Source: Haladaptatus litoreus (lineage in GTDB: Archaea; Halobacteriota; Halobacteria; Halobacteriales; Haladaptataceae). Taken from it: DNA of 64,000 bases. Positions 26,777-35,558 of this stretch are shown piece after piece (position 1 is the first letter of the stretch; each line of letters begins with the position of its first letter). The stretch is from contig NZ_FTNO01000001.1 of NCBI RefSeq assembly GCF_900156425.1, positions 496,001 through 560,000 of the forward strand, read 5' to 3'. The notes under the pieces are model-generated. The model saw only the letters and a program-made list of their open reading frames with translations. It ran no database searches and was not told the origin of the DNA. Both the position numbers and the translations under genes were made by a program.

Positions 26777-27550
26777 ATGGTCGAGGCGTTTGCGGTCGCG
26801 AGCGGCAAAGGAGGAACTGGGAAGACTACGAGTACGCTCTCGCTCGGAATGGCCTTGTCGGAAGAGTACGACGTGACGGTCGTAGACGCCGATACGGGAA
26901 TGGCGAACCTATTGTTTCACGCGGGACTAACCGACGTGGAGACGACGCTTCACGACCTTCTCGTTGAGGATGCCGACGCATCCGTCGAGGATGCCGTGTA
27001 CGAACGATTCGGGATGCGCGTCGTTCCTTGTGGAACGAGCCTCTCCGCGTTCGAGCGCGCCGACCCTGATCGATTACAGGACGTGGTGGCCACGCTCGCT
27101 GCCGAAACGGACGTTCTTCTGCTCGACTCACCTGCGGCTCTCGGAAGTAAAAACGCGATTCTCCCCATCGTTCTCGCCGACCGAATCGTCGTCGTCCTCC
27201 AACCGACGATTCCGTCGCTGAGCGACGGCCTGAAGGTTCAGGAGTACGCTCGCTCCTACGGCACCGGAACCGCAGGCGTGTTGTTCAACAAAGTCCACGA
27301 GGACGAGAACGTGGCCGCGATTGCTGACAAGAGCGAACGCTATTTCGGCGGGCCGACGCTTGCCACAGTTCCCAACGACGATGCCGCGCGCGCGGCACGA
27401 CAAGCCGGAAAACCACTACTCGCACACGCGCCCGACAGTCCGGCGGCACGGGCGTACAAGAACGCGGCCAGCACCCTCGACGTTCGCTCGGGTGACTCCG
27501 CGGGCGTCGCGGAACGCTTCCGGAGTGCCGTCATCTCCGACTCGCCATGA
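26777..27550 (+). CDS. MinD/ParA-family P-loop ATPase, 257 aa
   Basis: ATG 26777 lies about 30 bases after a TTTTTTAA element, so a leaderless message is likely. The deviant Walker A KGGTGKTT begins at residue 11, switch I follows as VVDADTGMANLLFHAGL, Walker B is VLLLDSPAALGS, and the late motif is LFNKVHEDE. Haloarchaea carry several MinD paralogues, one of which (MinD4) positions archaella and chemosensory arrays. The C-terminus lacks an obvious membrane-targeting amphipathic helix. Its stop overlaps the next gene (ATGA), so it acts with that partner. Which cargo it positions is unknown. Confidence 0.85.
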   Translation: MVEAFAVASGKGGTGKTTSTLSLGMALSEEYDVTVVDADTGMANLLFHAGLTDVETTLHDLLVEDADASVEDAVYERFGMRVVPCGTSLSAFERADPDRLQDVVATLAAETDVLLLDSPAALGSKNAILPIVLADRIVVVLQPTIPSLSDGLKVQEYARSYGTGTAGVLFNKVHEDENVAAIADKSERYFGGPTLATVPNDDAARAARQAGKPLLAHAPDSPAARAYKNAASTLDVRSGDSAGVAERFRSAVISDSP

Positions 27551-28122
27551 ATCTCCCGCGCGGCGAACTCGTTCGCTCCCGCGTCGTCAGCCATCCGGCG
27601 GCGATGCTGGAAACCGTGCTGGAGCGCGAACTGACCGGATACGCTGTCTTCGAACCGCAGGATTCGCTCCTGTTGGACGCCGAGGGTCACGGTATCATCA
27701 CTTTCGAGGCTGGTATTCCGACCCTCGTCTATCACACGGGAACGAACCGTGGCGGTTCGGTCGCACTCGCTGACCTCGCCATGCCCGGGCCGTACAGCAT
27801 CGACCTGTTTCGCGTATCCGCTGACGAACTCGCTTCGGTCGAAGGCGGAGAAACGGGGAACAATGCGAACGACTGGAAAATTCCGCCGGGAATGCCTGCC
27901 AAGCGGTTGGCTGGTGACTCGGAATTAGCCGACCGGACGCGAGAGCGAGCACCGCCGGAACGAAAGTGTCTCACTTCGGATAGGGAGACAGACGACCCGC
28001 CTAGCGCAGTGGAAGCGTTTCTCGAAAACGACGAAAAAATCGACGCGATTCGAGAACAGGCGCGCGAGGAGGCCCAACGTCGCGCCGAGGAGTGGGGATT
28101 GAACGACCAGTTAGGTTCTTAG
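27547..28122 (+). CDS. MinD partner protein, 191 aa, unknown family
   Basis: Starts inside the MinD stop codon (ATGA overlap), so it is translationally coupled. The N-terminal 100 residues are compact and beta-rich: LTGYAVFEPQDSLLLDAEGH, then GIITFEAGIPTLVYHTG and LADLAMPGPYSIDLFRV. The pattern of small strands around ITFEAGIPTLVY resembles PATAN/DUF4388-type modules, which is only an inference. The C-terminal 90 residues are charged and probably disordered, ending in a long helix, IDAIREQAREEAQRRAEEWG. A role as adaptor or regulator of the MinD-like ATPase follows from the overlap alone. Confidence 0.6.
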   Translation: MNLPRGELVRSRVVSHPAAMLETVLERELTGYAVFEPQDSLLLDAEGHGIITFEAGIPTLVYHTGTNRGGSVALADLAMPGPYSIDLFRVSADELASVEGGETGNNANDWKIPPGMPAKRLAGDSELADRTRERAPPERKCLTSDRETDDPPSAVEAFLENDEKIDAIREQAREEAQRRAEEWGLNDQLGS

Positions 28123-28195
28123 CTGGTTCTAAGTTCGCGACTGCTTTCTTCTGAAGGGCAAAGCTATACGTACCACAACTGTGACCAAAGAACAG

Positions 28196-29230
28196 ATGCA
28201 GATTCCGGGAAATCTTCTCGGCCCGGCGCTCGACTCCCTCACGCTCAACGTCGCCATCCTCGATTCGGACGCGACGATACTCGCTTCGAACCGGGCGTGG
28301 CAGGAGTTCGGCCGAGCCAACGATATTCGACCGCCTGCCGACACGGTCGGTGACAACTACATCGACATCTGTGCGGGAGCGGACGACGAGTACGCTCGAA
28401 CCGCGATTGCGGGGCTTCGAGAAATACTCGGCGAAGAACGGGAATCGTTTTCGTTCGAATATCCGTGCCATTCGCCCGAAGTGAAGCGTTGGTTTCTGAT
28501 GCACGCGAGTCGATTCGAAACGCGCGGCAACGACTACCTCGTCGTCGCACACGAGAACATCACGCAGAGAAAGGTTGCGGAACTGAAGGCCGAACAACGA
28601 ACCGAGGAACTACAGGAGTTCGCCAGACTGCTCTCCCACGACCTTCGCAATCCGCTCGCTGTGGCACAAGGGTCGGCGAAGATGCTGGCGATGGACACCG
28701 ACGACGATTATCTCGACGACATCCTCTCTTCGCTTTTGCGAATGGAGGCTATCATCGACGACGCGCTCACTTTGATGCAGTACGGCACCGAGGGACGGGA
28801 CAAAGAACCGGTTCGTCTAAGCAACCTGACCGAAAGCGCGTGGTCGAACGTCGAAACCGAGTCGGTGAAACTCACGCGAACCGACGACCGCATCCTCGAC
28901 GGCTATCCGGATTTGCTGGCACACGTCTTCGAGAATCTGTTTCGAAACGCCATCGAACACGGCGAGGCGGAAACCATCACCGTCGGTGCGACGAAGAACG
29001 GATTTCACGTCGAGGACGACGGAACCGGTATTCCGGCGGAAATGCGCGGCAAAGTGTTCGAGATGGGACACACGACCCAGAAGAACGGGACGGGATTCGG
29101 GTTGGCCATCGTCGAGAGTCTCATCGACTCGCATGGATGGTCGATTTCGGTAGCGGGTAGCGAAACCGGTGGCGCACGATTCGAAATTCGAACGAACCCC
29201 GCAGTACCGAAAAACCGATTCGGCCGGTGA
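28196..29230 (+). CDS. PAS-domain sensor histidine kinase
   Basis: I prefer ATG 28196 (344 aa) over GTG 28181 because a CTATAC element at 28164-28169 lies about 29 bases before it, the leaderless spacing seen elsewhere here. Residues 5-125 are a PAS domain with VAILDSDATILASNRAW. Next comes a short coiled linker, then HisKA with the phospho-acceptor His148 in LLSHDLRNPLA. The HATPase_c domain shows N-box FRNAIEHGE, G1 DDGTGIP and G2 GTGFGLAIVES. There are no transmembrane helices, so it senses a cytoplasmic signal. No response regulator is adjacent. It lies about 70 bases after the MinD pair but has its own promoter. Confidence 0.88.
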   Translation: MQIPGNLLGPALDSLTLNVAILDSDATILASNRAWQEFGRANDIRPPADTVGDNYIDICAGADDEYARTAIAGLREILGEERESFSFEYPCHSPEVKRWFLMHASRFETRGNDYLVVAHENITQRKVAELKAEQRTEELQEFARLLSHDLRNPLAVAQGSAKMLAMDTDDDYLDDILSSLLRMEAIIDDALTLMQYGTEGRDKEPVRLSNLTESAWSNVETESVKLTRTDDRILDGYPDLLAHVFENLFRNAIEHGEAETITVGATKNGFHVEDDGTGIPAEMRGKVFEMGHTTQKNGTGFGLAIVESLIDSHGWSISVAGSETGGARFEIRTNPAVPKNRFGR

Positions 29231-29232
29231 CG

Positions 29233-29394
29233 ATGAGAATCGACGCACGAGACGCCGCGACGATTGGATTTGCCTCGATGGGTTCCCTGCTCGGCGCACT
29301 CGTCGGGAACGCCGCCGGGAACGGAAATATGCTTCTTTGGTGCGGTGGTGGAACTGTCCTCGACTCCGCATTTTCGGCCTACTTTTTGTCGTGA
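29233..29394 (+). CDS. Small glycine-rich membrane protein, 53 aa
   Basis: ATG 29233 comes two bases after the histidine kinase stop. The product begins MRIDARDAATIGFASMGSLL and has glycine-zipper hydrophobic stretches (GSLLGALVGNAAGNGNMLL and GGGTVLDSAFSAYFL), suggesting one or two short membrane spans. Tight spacing implies co-expression with the kinase. It could be a membrane tether for the soluble kinase or an unrelated small protein. The family is unknown. Confidence 0.5.
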   Translation: MRIDARDAATIGFASMGSLLGALVGNAAGNGNMLLWCGGGTVLDSAFSAYFLS

Positions 29395-29627
29395 GAAATC
29401 GAATCAGCTATCCGCAGGTTCTCGAACGAATTTCGGTGACAAAGGAGTGTAAATACCGCCGAAGATGGAGAATATCAACAGGATAGTTCATTATGAATTT
29501 TTGCATAGTATAACTGAATAGTTTCTGTATTCGGATTACTATTTGCTAATTGTACATCTTCTCCACATAATTTTGAACAAACCCCAAAAAAGATAACATA
29601 GGCTTTCTACATCCGGGGTGAGCATAC

Positions 29628-30791
29628 ATGACCACGACACGACGCACGTTTCTGACTGCCGTCGGATGCACAGGACTCCTCGGACTCGGTGTGGCACAGA
29701 CGAACGGCCAAAGCGAAGACGACCTCGCGCGCGATTCGTTCACGCTCATGAGCGGCACTGCCGACGCAACCGAGGTACACGTGACGACCGCGAGTGAATC
29801 CGGCCCGACCGCACTGGTCGTCGGTGGGATGCACGGCAACGAAAATGCGGGCTATCTAGCCGCCGAGAAAATCGCCCAGTGGAACATCGAACGCGGAACG
29901 TTGGTGACGATTCCACGGGCAAACGCGGAAGCGGTCGCGGCAGACGCGCGCACCGCGAGCGGCGAAAGCGACCTCAACCGACAGTTCCCGTCGGGTTCGG
30001 AACGCGAGACAGAACTCGCTCGCGCCATCTGGGGCGTCGTCGAGGAGTACGACCCGGACGTGGTCATCGACTTGCACGAATCCATCGGCATCTACGACGG
30101 TGACTTGGTCGGCGGCGTCGGACAGGTCATCTTCACCTCGTGGGACGAATCGGCGTCCGACGACGCCGCGGCGGCCGCCCAATACCTGAACCGAAACTAC
30201 GTCTCGCGCGACGACTACGCGTTCTCGGTCGGCGCATTCTCCTCACCGTCGAACGAACCAAGCGGACTGTTCAGCCACAAGGCCGCGCGCGACGCGGGTG
30301 CCGACGCGTTCCTCGTGGAGGTCACCTCCAAGGATACGGAAATCGGCAAACGAGTGCAGTGGCACACCAAACTCGTCCAGCAACTCGTGGAAGAGGAACT
30401 GCTGACTACGGGGGGAGATGGCAACGACGGCGACGAAGATGGCGAAGACGATGAAAGCGGCGGAGACGACGAGGACGGCGGAAATGGTGACGAAGGCGAC
30501 GACGGCAGCGACGAACAGAACGAACCACCGGTCGCGCAGATTCAGAGCGACGCCGGTGGACGTTCGATAGAACGAGGTGAGACGGTGACGCTCGACGCCT
30601 CCGCATCCGAAGACGGCGACGGCGAAATCGTGGAATACGCGTGGGACACCGACGGCGATGGCGCGTTCGAAACCGACGGAGAGTCCACCGAACTCGCCCC
30701 GACCGAGTGCGGGGAGTTCCGAGTCACGCTTCGCGTGACCGACGACGCGGGTTCGGTGGCGACGGACAACGTTGTCATATCTGTCGTCTGA
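29628..30791 (+). CDS. Tat-exported M14-type (succinylglutamate desuccinylase/aspartoacylase-like) zinc peptidase with PKD domain
   Basis: The signal is a Tat motif, TTRRTFLTAVGCTGLLGLG, at residues 3-21. The catalytic domain (about 40-260) has zinc ligands His69 and Glu72 in GGMHGNENAG and His150 in VIDLHES, with a likely catalytic Glu in FLVEVTSK. A roughly 45-residue run of almost only Gly, Asp and Glu (about 265-310) links to a C-terminal PKD-type beta-sandwich (VTLDASASEDGDGEIVEYAWD). PKD domains usually bind proteins or sugars outside the cell. It probably cleaves C-terminal residues or N-acyl groups. A GGGGTGA element precedes the ATG. Confidence 0.82.
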   Translation: MTTTRRTFLTAVGCTGLLGLGVAQTNGQSEDDLARDSFTLMSGTADATEVHVTTASESGPTALVVGGMHGNENAGYLAAEKIAQWNIERGTLVTIPRANAEAVAADARTASGESDLNRQFPSGSERETELARAIWGVVEEYDPDVVIDLHESIGIYDGDLVGGVGQVIFTSWDESASDDAAAAAQYLNRNYVSRDDYAFSVGAFSSPSNEPSGLFSHKAARDAGADAFLVEVTSKDTEIGKRVQWHTKLVQQLVEEELLTTGGDGNDGDEDGEDDESGGDDEDGGNGDEGDDGSDEQNEPPVAQIQSDAGGRSIERGETVTLDASASEDGDGEIVEYAWDTDGDGAFETDGESTELAPTECGEFRVTLRVTDDAGSVATDNVVISVV

Positions 30792-30906
30792 TTAAATCTA
30801 TAATTGCTCCAAACAATTACATTTATTCTTAGAAACACATCGACAATTGATGCTATTCCTGCGGCCAATAGTGCATTATACTTCGAACGGAAACCGCCGA
30901 AGCGAC

Positions 30907-31569
30907 ATGAACCGTCGCACGTTTATCGCTACGACAAGCGCGGTTCTTCTCGCGGGGTGTTCCTCCGACGGGGACGACACTGGTTCGACCACGACCGGAA
31001 CGGAGCAATCAACCACGACACAAAATTCGGGTGAGATGACCGGAACGACCCAAACAGATACCACGACGGGAGACGCGACGACTGGCGAAACGACGGCAGA
31101 CGAAACGACAGACGAGACGACCACGTCGGATTCGTCCACGACGACCGGCGAGACGCGAACTGTTGCATTCGGTGAATCTGCGTCCGTCTCCGACGGACTC
31201 GACGTTGCCGTCACGGAGGCCGACGCGTCAGATTCCTACGACCACGGCGGAACGACCGCAGAATCCAGCGACGGAAACACGTTCTTGCTCGTGACGTTCG
31301 AAACGACGAACACGGCACAGGAGGCCAAATCGCTTCCCGAGGGAGCGATGGCGTCGGTACAGGCGAACGGCGAGCAGTACGACGTGGCCGAAGCCGCCGC
31401 CGAAAACTGGCAGCAGTTCGTCTCGTCGTCCGTGAACTCCGGCGGGTCGGCTACTACCACGGTTGCGTTCGAAGTTCCGGAAGCAGTCGTTTCGTCGTTC
31501 GGCACGTCGGTACAGCTATCCTACACCGACTCCGGAGCGGAGCAGGTCGTTCGCTGGAATATGGAGTAG
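30907..31569 (+). CDS. Exported lipoprotein with DUF4352-like domain
   Basis: The ATG at 30907 (220 aa) is chosen because the product then starts MNRRTFIATTSAVLLAGCSS, a Tat-like signal with lipobox LAGC. A Thr-rich low-complexity linker of about 60 residues follows, of the kind often O-glycosylated in haloarchaea. The C-terminal domain (VAFGESASVSDGLDVAVTEA, FLLVTFETTNTAQEAKSLPE, GSATTTVAFEVPE) has the immunoglobulin-like strand pattern of DUF4352. It is anchored outside the membrane. Function is unknown. Confidence 0.75.
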   Translation: MNRRTFIATTSAVLLAGCSSDGDDTGSTTTGTEQSTTTQNSGEMTGTTQTDTTTGDATTGETTADETTDETTTSDSSTTTGETRTVAFGESASVSDGLDVAVTEADASDSYDHGGTTAESSDGNTFLLVTFETTNTAQEAKSLPEGAMASVQANGEQYDVAEAAAENWQQFVSSSVNSGGSATTTVAFEVPEAVVSSFGTSVQLSYTDSGAEQVVRWNME

Positions 31570-31579
31570 TCGTCGGGAA

Positions 31580-32335
31580 TTACCCTTCCTGTTCCATATC
31601 CTCACTCAGCGCCGAGAGGATCTTTTCGGTCGTCTCCGCTACGATTTCCTCCAAGAACTCGGCGTCCGACTCCGTCGGGTCGCCGAGTCCGCCCTGTTCC
31701 GTGATGTCGTCGAAGTAGGTGTACTGTCGGGCCTCGAACCGCGCTTTTCGGGTCTGTGATTCCTTCTTGTCCGATTTCACGAGGTCGGGGTAGAACAGTT
31801 CGATGACGCTCGTTTCGTGGTCGCCTGCGTGGCCCCACTCCTCGCCGAATCGCTCTTTCAACTTGTCGCGGGCGAAATCCGTCCAGTGGACGAAAAACAC
31901 CTTGACGCCGTGGTCGCGCTGGATGCGGTCGCCAGCGAGTTTCAGCGGGGAGCGATTCCCTCCGTGGCAGTTGAGCAGAACGAGTCGTTTCGCGCCGTGT
32001 TTTGCCATCGACTGGGCGATTTCCTCGACGACGTGCATGTACGTCTCCGCGGAGAGGGTAATCGTCCCGGCGTAGTTCATGTGGTGTTCGGAGTAGCCGT
32101 AGGGAAGCGTCGGCAGTCGAACCATCGACAGGTCGTGTTCCGACGCGGATTCCACGAGTTCGCGCGAGAGGGCTTCAGCCCGGAGCGTATCGACCGTGAC
32201 GGGCAGGTGGATGGAGTGCTGTTCGACGCTCCCGGTAGGCAGGACGAGGAAGTCGGCGTTCGGAATTGCCTCCTCCGCGTCCTCCCACGTCATCCCGCCG
32301 AGGTCGAACGAATCGTAATCGAGTCGAACCGTCAT
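31580..32335 (-). CDS. Creatininase-family metallohydrolase
   Basis: 251 residues with every creatininase landmark. LPTGSVEQHSIHLPVTVDT carries the first Glu, His and Asp metal ligands. LLNCHGGN supplies another His with the typical N-x-HGGN, and AGDHETSVIE near the C-terminus has the last Glu. The family includes creatinine amidohydrolase, MftE and FAPy deformylases, so the real substrate is open. The start overlaps the stop of the upstream M28 peptidase (ATGA), so both act in one operon, which favours an amide or peptide substrate. Confidence 0.85.
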   Translation of the reverse strand: MTVRLDYDSFDLGGMTWEDAEEAIPNADFLVLPTGSVEQHSIHLPVTVDTLRAEALSRELVESASEHDLSMVRLPTLPYGYSEHHMNYAGTITLSAETYMHVVEEIAQSMAKHGAKRLVLLNCHGGNRSPLKLAGDRIQRDHGVKVFFVHWTDFARDKLKERFGEEWGHAGDHETSVIELFYPDLVKSDKKESQTRKARFEARQYTYFDDITEQGGLGDPTESDAEFLEEIVAETTEKILSALSEDMEQEG

Positions 32336-33723
32336 CGGTCGCCCTCCGCGGTTGCCTCAGGGGTTGCGTCGATTTCTCCATCATCGAACGGCCAACTGCC
32401 GGAGTTTCGCATCCCCTCCTCGAAGCCCTGTTCGACGGTCGCCTCACGGATTTCGGCGACCGATTTTGGCTCGATTTCGCGGCTCTCTTCCGCGAGTTTG
32501 ACGACTCCGGCGGTGAAGACGACGGCGAGGTCACGGAGGTCACGGCGGTCGAGTTTGTCGAGCGTATCGCCGTGGGTGTGGCCCCAACCGCGCCCGCTGT
32601 CCTTGGCAATCGAGCGTGCTTGTGCGCCCGCGACACCCTTCTGAACGAACGGCCAGTGGTCGCTGTGCGGGCGGATGCCGGTGTTGATTTCGACTGGCAC
32701 GCCGAGTTCGTCTCGCACTTCTTTGAACGCCTCGCCGATGGGTTCGAATCCGTGGGTGTGGACGTCGGCGGTTCGGGAGTAGCCCGCGCCGTCCATATTG
32801 AAGATGCATTTCACAGAATCCGTGTCGCGAGTTTCGGCCCAGTGGTACGCGCCGAACAGGCCGACTTCCTCCGCGCCGAAGACGAGACAGCGAACTTTGG
32901 TTTCCAGTTCGTCTTCCATTTCGGTCAGTAATCGTCCAATTTCCGCGACGAGAACGGTTCCGACGCCGTTGTCGTTCGCGCCTTCGCCCACGTCGTGTGC
33001 ATCGACGTGGGCCGTGACGAGTACTTCTTCGTCCGTGTCCGGGCCGATAACCGCCTCGATGTTTCGGGAGTTCGTCGGTTCGTTCCGGCAGTCAACGGTC
33101 AGTCTGGCGGTCGTTTCGCCATCTTCGCAATAGCGAACGAGTCGATGTCCGACCTCCTTCGAGACGCCGACCGCGGGAATGTCGCCCGGCCCGTTTTCGT
33201 TGCCGATGCTCCCCGTCGGCGGGAGGTTGCCGTCCAAGTGGTTCCGGAAGAGAAACCCGACCGCGCCGCCGCGAACCGCCGCGCCGTATTTCTCCGCGCG
33301 GTGAATCCAGCGGCCGTACTCGTCCGGCGTGAGACTGGACGCCATCACGAGTTTGCCCTCCACGTCGTGTTCTTCGAAATCCTCGGGGAGGCCGTCACCG
33401 ACATCGACCAGTTCGGCGCTCACGTCGCCGCTCGGTGTTCCCGGCAAAGAGACGGTTTCGTGCTGGGCGTCGAACTCGTGCGTTCGGTCGTGTTCGACGG
33501 TTAAGGAACTCGACTCGCGCCACCAGCCGGGGATTTCGAACTCGGTTATCGAGGCGTCACGAAGGCCGTGTTTTTCGAACGCTTCTTTGACCAACTCTGC
33601 CCCGATTGCTTCACCCTCCTGTCCGGCCATCCGATTGTCCAAATCGACGAGGTTGCAAAGGAGATTCCAGTGGTGAGAACTCGTGTAGGCATCGCCAACG
33701 ACTGTCGTGGGTACTGTGTTCAT
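32332..33723 (-). CDS. M28-family zinc aminopeptidase
   Basis: The start at ATG 33723 (463 aa) is chosen over a longer frame because the extra 26 residues look like leader sequence. A protease-associated-type insert is followed by the M28 core. Metal ligands are visible in VTAHVDAHDVGEGANDNGVGT (His, Asp), VFGAEEVGLFGA (Glu pair), FNMDGAGYS (Asp) and SDHWPFVQKGVAG (His). There is no signal peptide, so it is cytoplasmic. It overlaps the creatininase gene and is divergent from the TldD-like gene, with about 107 bases holding both promoters. A role in degrading imported peptides is inferred. Confidence 0.85.
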   Translation of the reverse strand: MNTVPTTVVGDAYTSSHHWNLLCNLVDLDNRMAGQEGEAIGAELVKEAFEKHGLRDASITEFEIPGWWRESSSLTVEHDRTHEFDAQHETVSLPGTPSGDVSAELVDVGDGLPEDFEEHDVEGKLVMASSLTPDEYGRWIHRAEKYGAAVRGGAVGFLFRNHLDGNLPPTGSIGNENGPGDIPAVGVSKEVGHRLVRYCEDGETTARLTVDCRNEPTNSRNIEAVIGPDTDEEVLVTAHVDAHDVGEGANDNGVGTVLVAEIGRLLTEMEDELETKVRCLVFGAEEVGLFGAYHWAETRDTDSVKCIFNMDGAGYSRTADVHTHGFEPIGEAFKEVRDELGVPVEINTGIRPHSDHWPFVQKGVAGAQARSIAKDSGRGWGHTHGDTLDKLDRRDLRDLAVVFTAGVVKLAEESREIEPKSVAEIREATVEQGFEEGMRNSGSWPFDDGEIDATPEATAEGDR

Positions 33724-33830
33724 TGTGCGTGGTAGGAAATACAGATGGAGTCGGGTGCAATGTAGGTTTGGATGGGAGAAATCCGCGCAATTGTGGGACA
33801 AATTTTACCACTCCGCGACGAACGAACACC

Positions 33831-35387
33831 ATGGAGCAACTGACGCAAGGAATCGAAACCGCCGAGTGGGTGTTGTCACGACTCGAATCCGAGGAGGACG
33901 TTGCCTACGCGGAAGTCGGATGTGTCGGCAGAGAAAGCACCGACGGGTCGGCGACCCCCGAGAAAATTCGGTCGGCGACCGACCTCTCACAGGTCGGCGT
34001 CTGGTGGCGGCTGTTCGCGGAGGGGAGCGCGGACTACCGATTTACGACCGCCTTCGAAGAAGACCATCTGGACAATCTCATCGAGCGGTCGATTCGGTCG
34101 GCGAAGGTTCTCGACCAACGACTCCCCGCAAGCTACGACCGCGGGACGATTCATCAAGCAGTTCATCCCGGATGGGCCGTCGGTGGGTCGCTCTCCGATT
34201 TCGACGCCGAGGAAAAACTCGAACTGGTGAAAACCGCGCTTTCCGAGTCGGTCGGTGGATTGGAGTTCGACAGAGCAACCGCGTCCTACCGTGATAACCG
34301 AATCCACGGTGTCGTGTTGACGACGACGGACACGACGGTTCGAACGACTCTCGAACGCGCGTCAGTAACCGTCTTTTTCGCCCCGTCCGACGCGCCGAAA
34401 CACCAGCGTCATTTCGGAAGCACCGCGGGAGCGTCGTTTTTGGATTCGCTTCCCGGCCGGTTCGAGGAATTTGCGACCGACGTTCGGGAGGTTGTCGAGT
34501 GGGGGTCGCGCACGGAGAAAACCGACTCAGGGACGGCCGATTCGATGGACGACGACAGTTCGGCGGCGGACGATTCGACCGCGGTCGAATCGTCCGCGGA
34601 GTTCGGCGACGAAACTGAAATCGTATTCGGGCCGCGAGCGTCCGCCGAACTGTTCCACCAGCTCTCGCATTACCTCGAAATCGACTGTGCCTACTTCGGG
34701 TCGAGTCCGTTTTCCGTCGGCGACCGAATCGGCTCAGACGACCTCACAATCGAGGATACGGTTCGCGCTGGGTCGTGGGCGGGACTAGCCTACGACGCGG
34801 AAGGTCGTCCCACGTCGCCGGTCACGCTGGTTTCGGACGGAATCGTGAGAAACCAGCTTCACGACATGGTGTCAGCCATCGAGGAAGAAGCGACTCCGGC
34901 GGGATCGGTCGTTCCGAGCATCGGGTACGAACGCCCACCCCGGATTCACAGTCGTCATCTCGACGTTGCTGCAGGTGACGCGAGTGAGTCGTCCCTCTTG
35001 GATGGTGCCGACTTGTTCGTCCAATCGGTCGAACCGCCGCGAATCGAAAACGAAGCGACCAGAACGAAACGCGCGAGTTCCATGCCGCCGAGCGTCCTGT
35101 ACGCGAAGGATATTGCGGAAGCGACCCCACAGGACTTCGAAGACGAGGCGGCAGAACAGCGTATCGCGTTCCCGATTCGAATCGGGAACGCGATTGCAGG
35201 CGGAACGAGAGAGGATTTGCTGACCGACGGAACGGTGTTCGTTTCCCTCGCCGATATTCCCTCTATCTCCGGCATCGGCGTCCAACGCGAGACGGTGACC
35301 GGAACCTGTTCGAAGCATCGTTCGATGTTGCCTTACGCAGTTACCGCCCCCGCGATTCGGTTCACGGCCCACGTTCGAATCGACTGA
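33831..35387 (+). CDS. TldD/PmbA-family protein
   Basis: ATG 33831 gives 518 residues; longer upstream frames lack protein character. The family fold shows in EVGCVGRESTDG (N-terminal strand), SHYLEIDCAYFGSSPFSVGD, then DDLTIEDTVRAGSWAGLAYDAEG and VTLVSDGIVRNQLHDM, which match the late TldD strand pattern. An acidic, Ser-rich insertion lies near 225-255. The HExxxH zinc motif of TldD is not seen: at its place is FHQLSH. Bacterial TldD/TldE degrade unfolded peptides such as microcin B17 and CcdA. This may therefore be the non-catalytic subunit type, or a diverged enzyme. No second subunit gene lies nearby. Confidence 0.72.
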   Translation: MEQLTQGIETAEWVLSRLESEEDVAYAEVGCVGRESTDGSATPEKIRSATDLSQVGVWWRLFAEGSADYRFTTAFEEDHLDNLIERSIRSAKVLDQRLPASYDRGTIHQAVHPGWAVGGSLSDFDAEEKLELVKTALSESVGGLEFDRATASYRDNRIHGVVLTTTDTTVRTTLERASVTVFFAPSDAPKHQRHFGSTAGASFLDSLPGRFEEFATDVREVVEWGSRTEKTDSGTADSMDDDSSAADDSTAVESSAEFGDETEIVFGPRASAELFHQLSHYLEIDCAYFGSSPFSVGDRIGSDDLTIEDTVRAGSWAGLAYDAEGRPTSPVTLVSDGIVRNQLHDMVSAIEEEATPAGSVVPSIGYERPPRIHSRHLDVAAGDASESSLLDGADLFVQSVEPPRIENEATRTKRASSMPPSVLYAKDIAEATPQDFEDEAAEQRIAFPIRIGNAIAGGTREDLLTDGTVFVSLADIPSISGIGVQRETVTGTCSKHRSMLPYAVTAPAIRFTAHVRID

Positions 35388-35521
35388 CGAACACGCAAGT
35401 AGAAGCCCGACAGTGGATAAGGGGATTGGTAGAAATTGTAACCAAAAGCCGTGTTTTTGGTTAATGTTTTCTTTTGTACTTGTCTATATTCCCACACAAT
35501 CCTATAAAATCTGTTCAATTT

Positions 35522-35533
35522 TGCTTATATAGT
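35522..35533 (+). promoter_or_regulatory. TATA-like promoter of the peptide ABC transporter operon
   Basis: TGCTTATATAGT lies about 31 bases before the ATG at 35559, the spacing of a leaderless haloarchaeal transcript. The upstream 130 bases are AT-rich, with no clear palindromic operator. Confidence 0.6.
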
Positions 35534-35558
35534 AGTCCTCCTTGGTGACTAATGGCAA

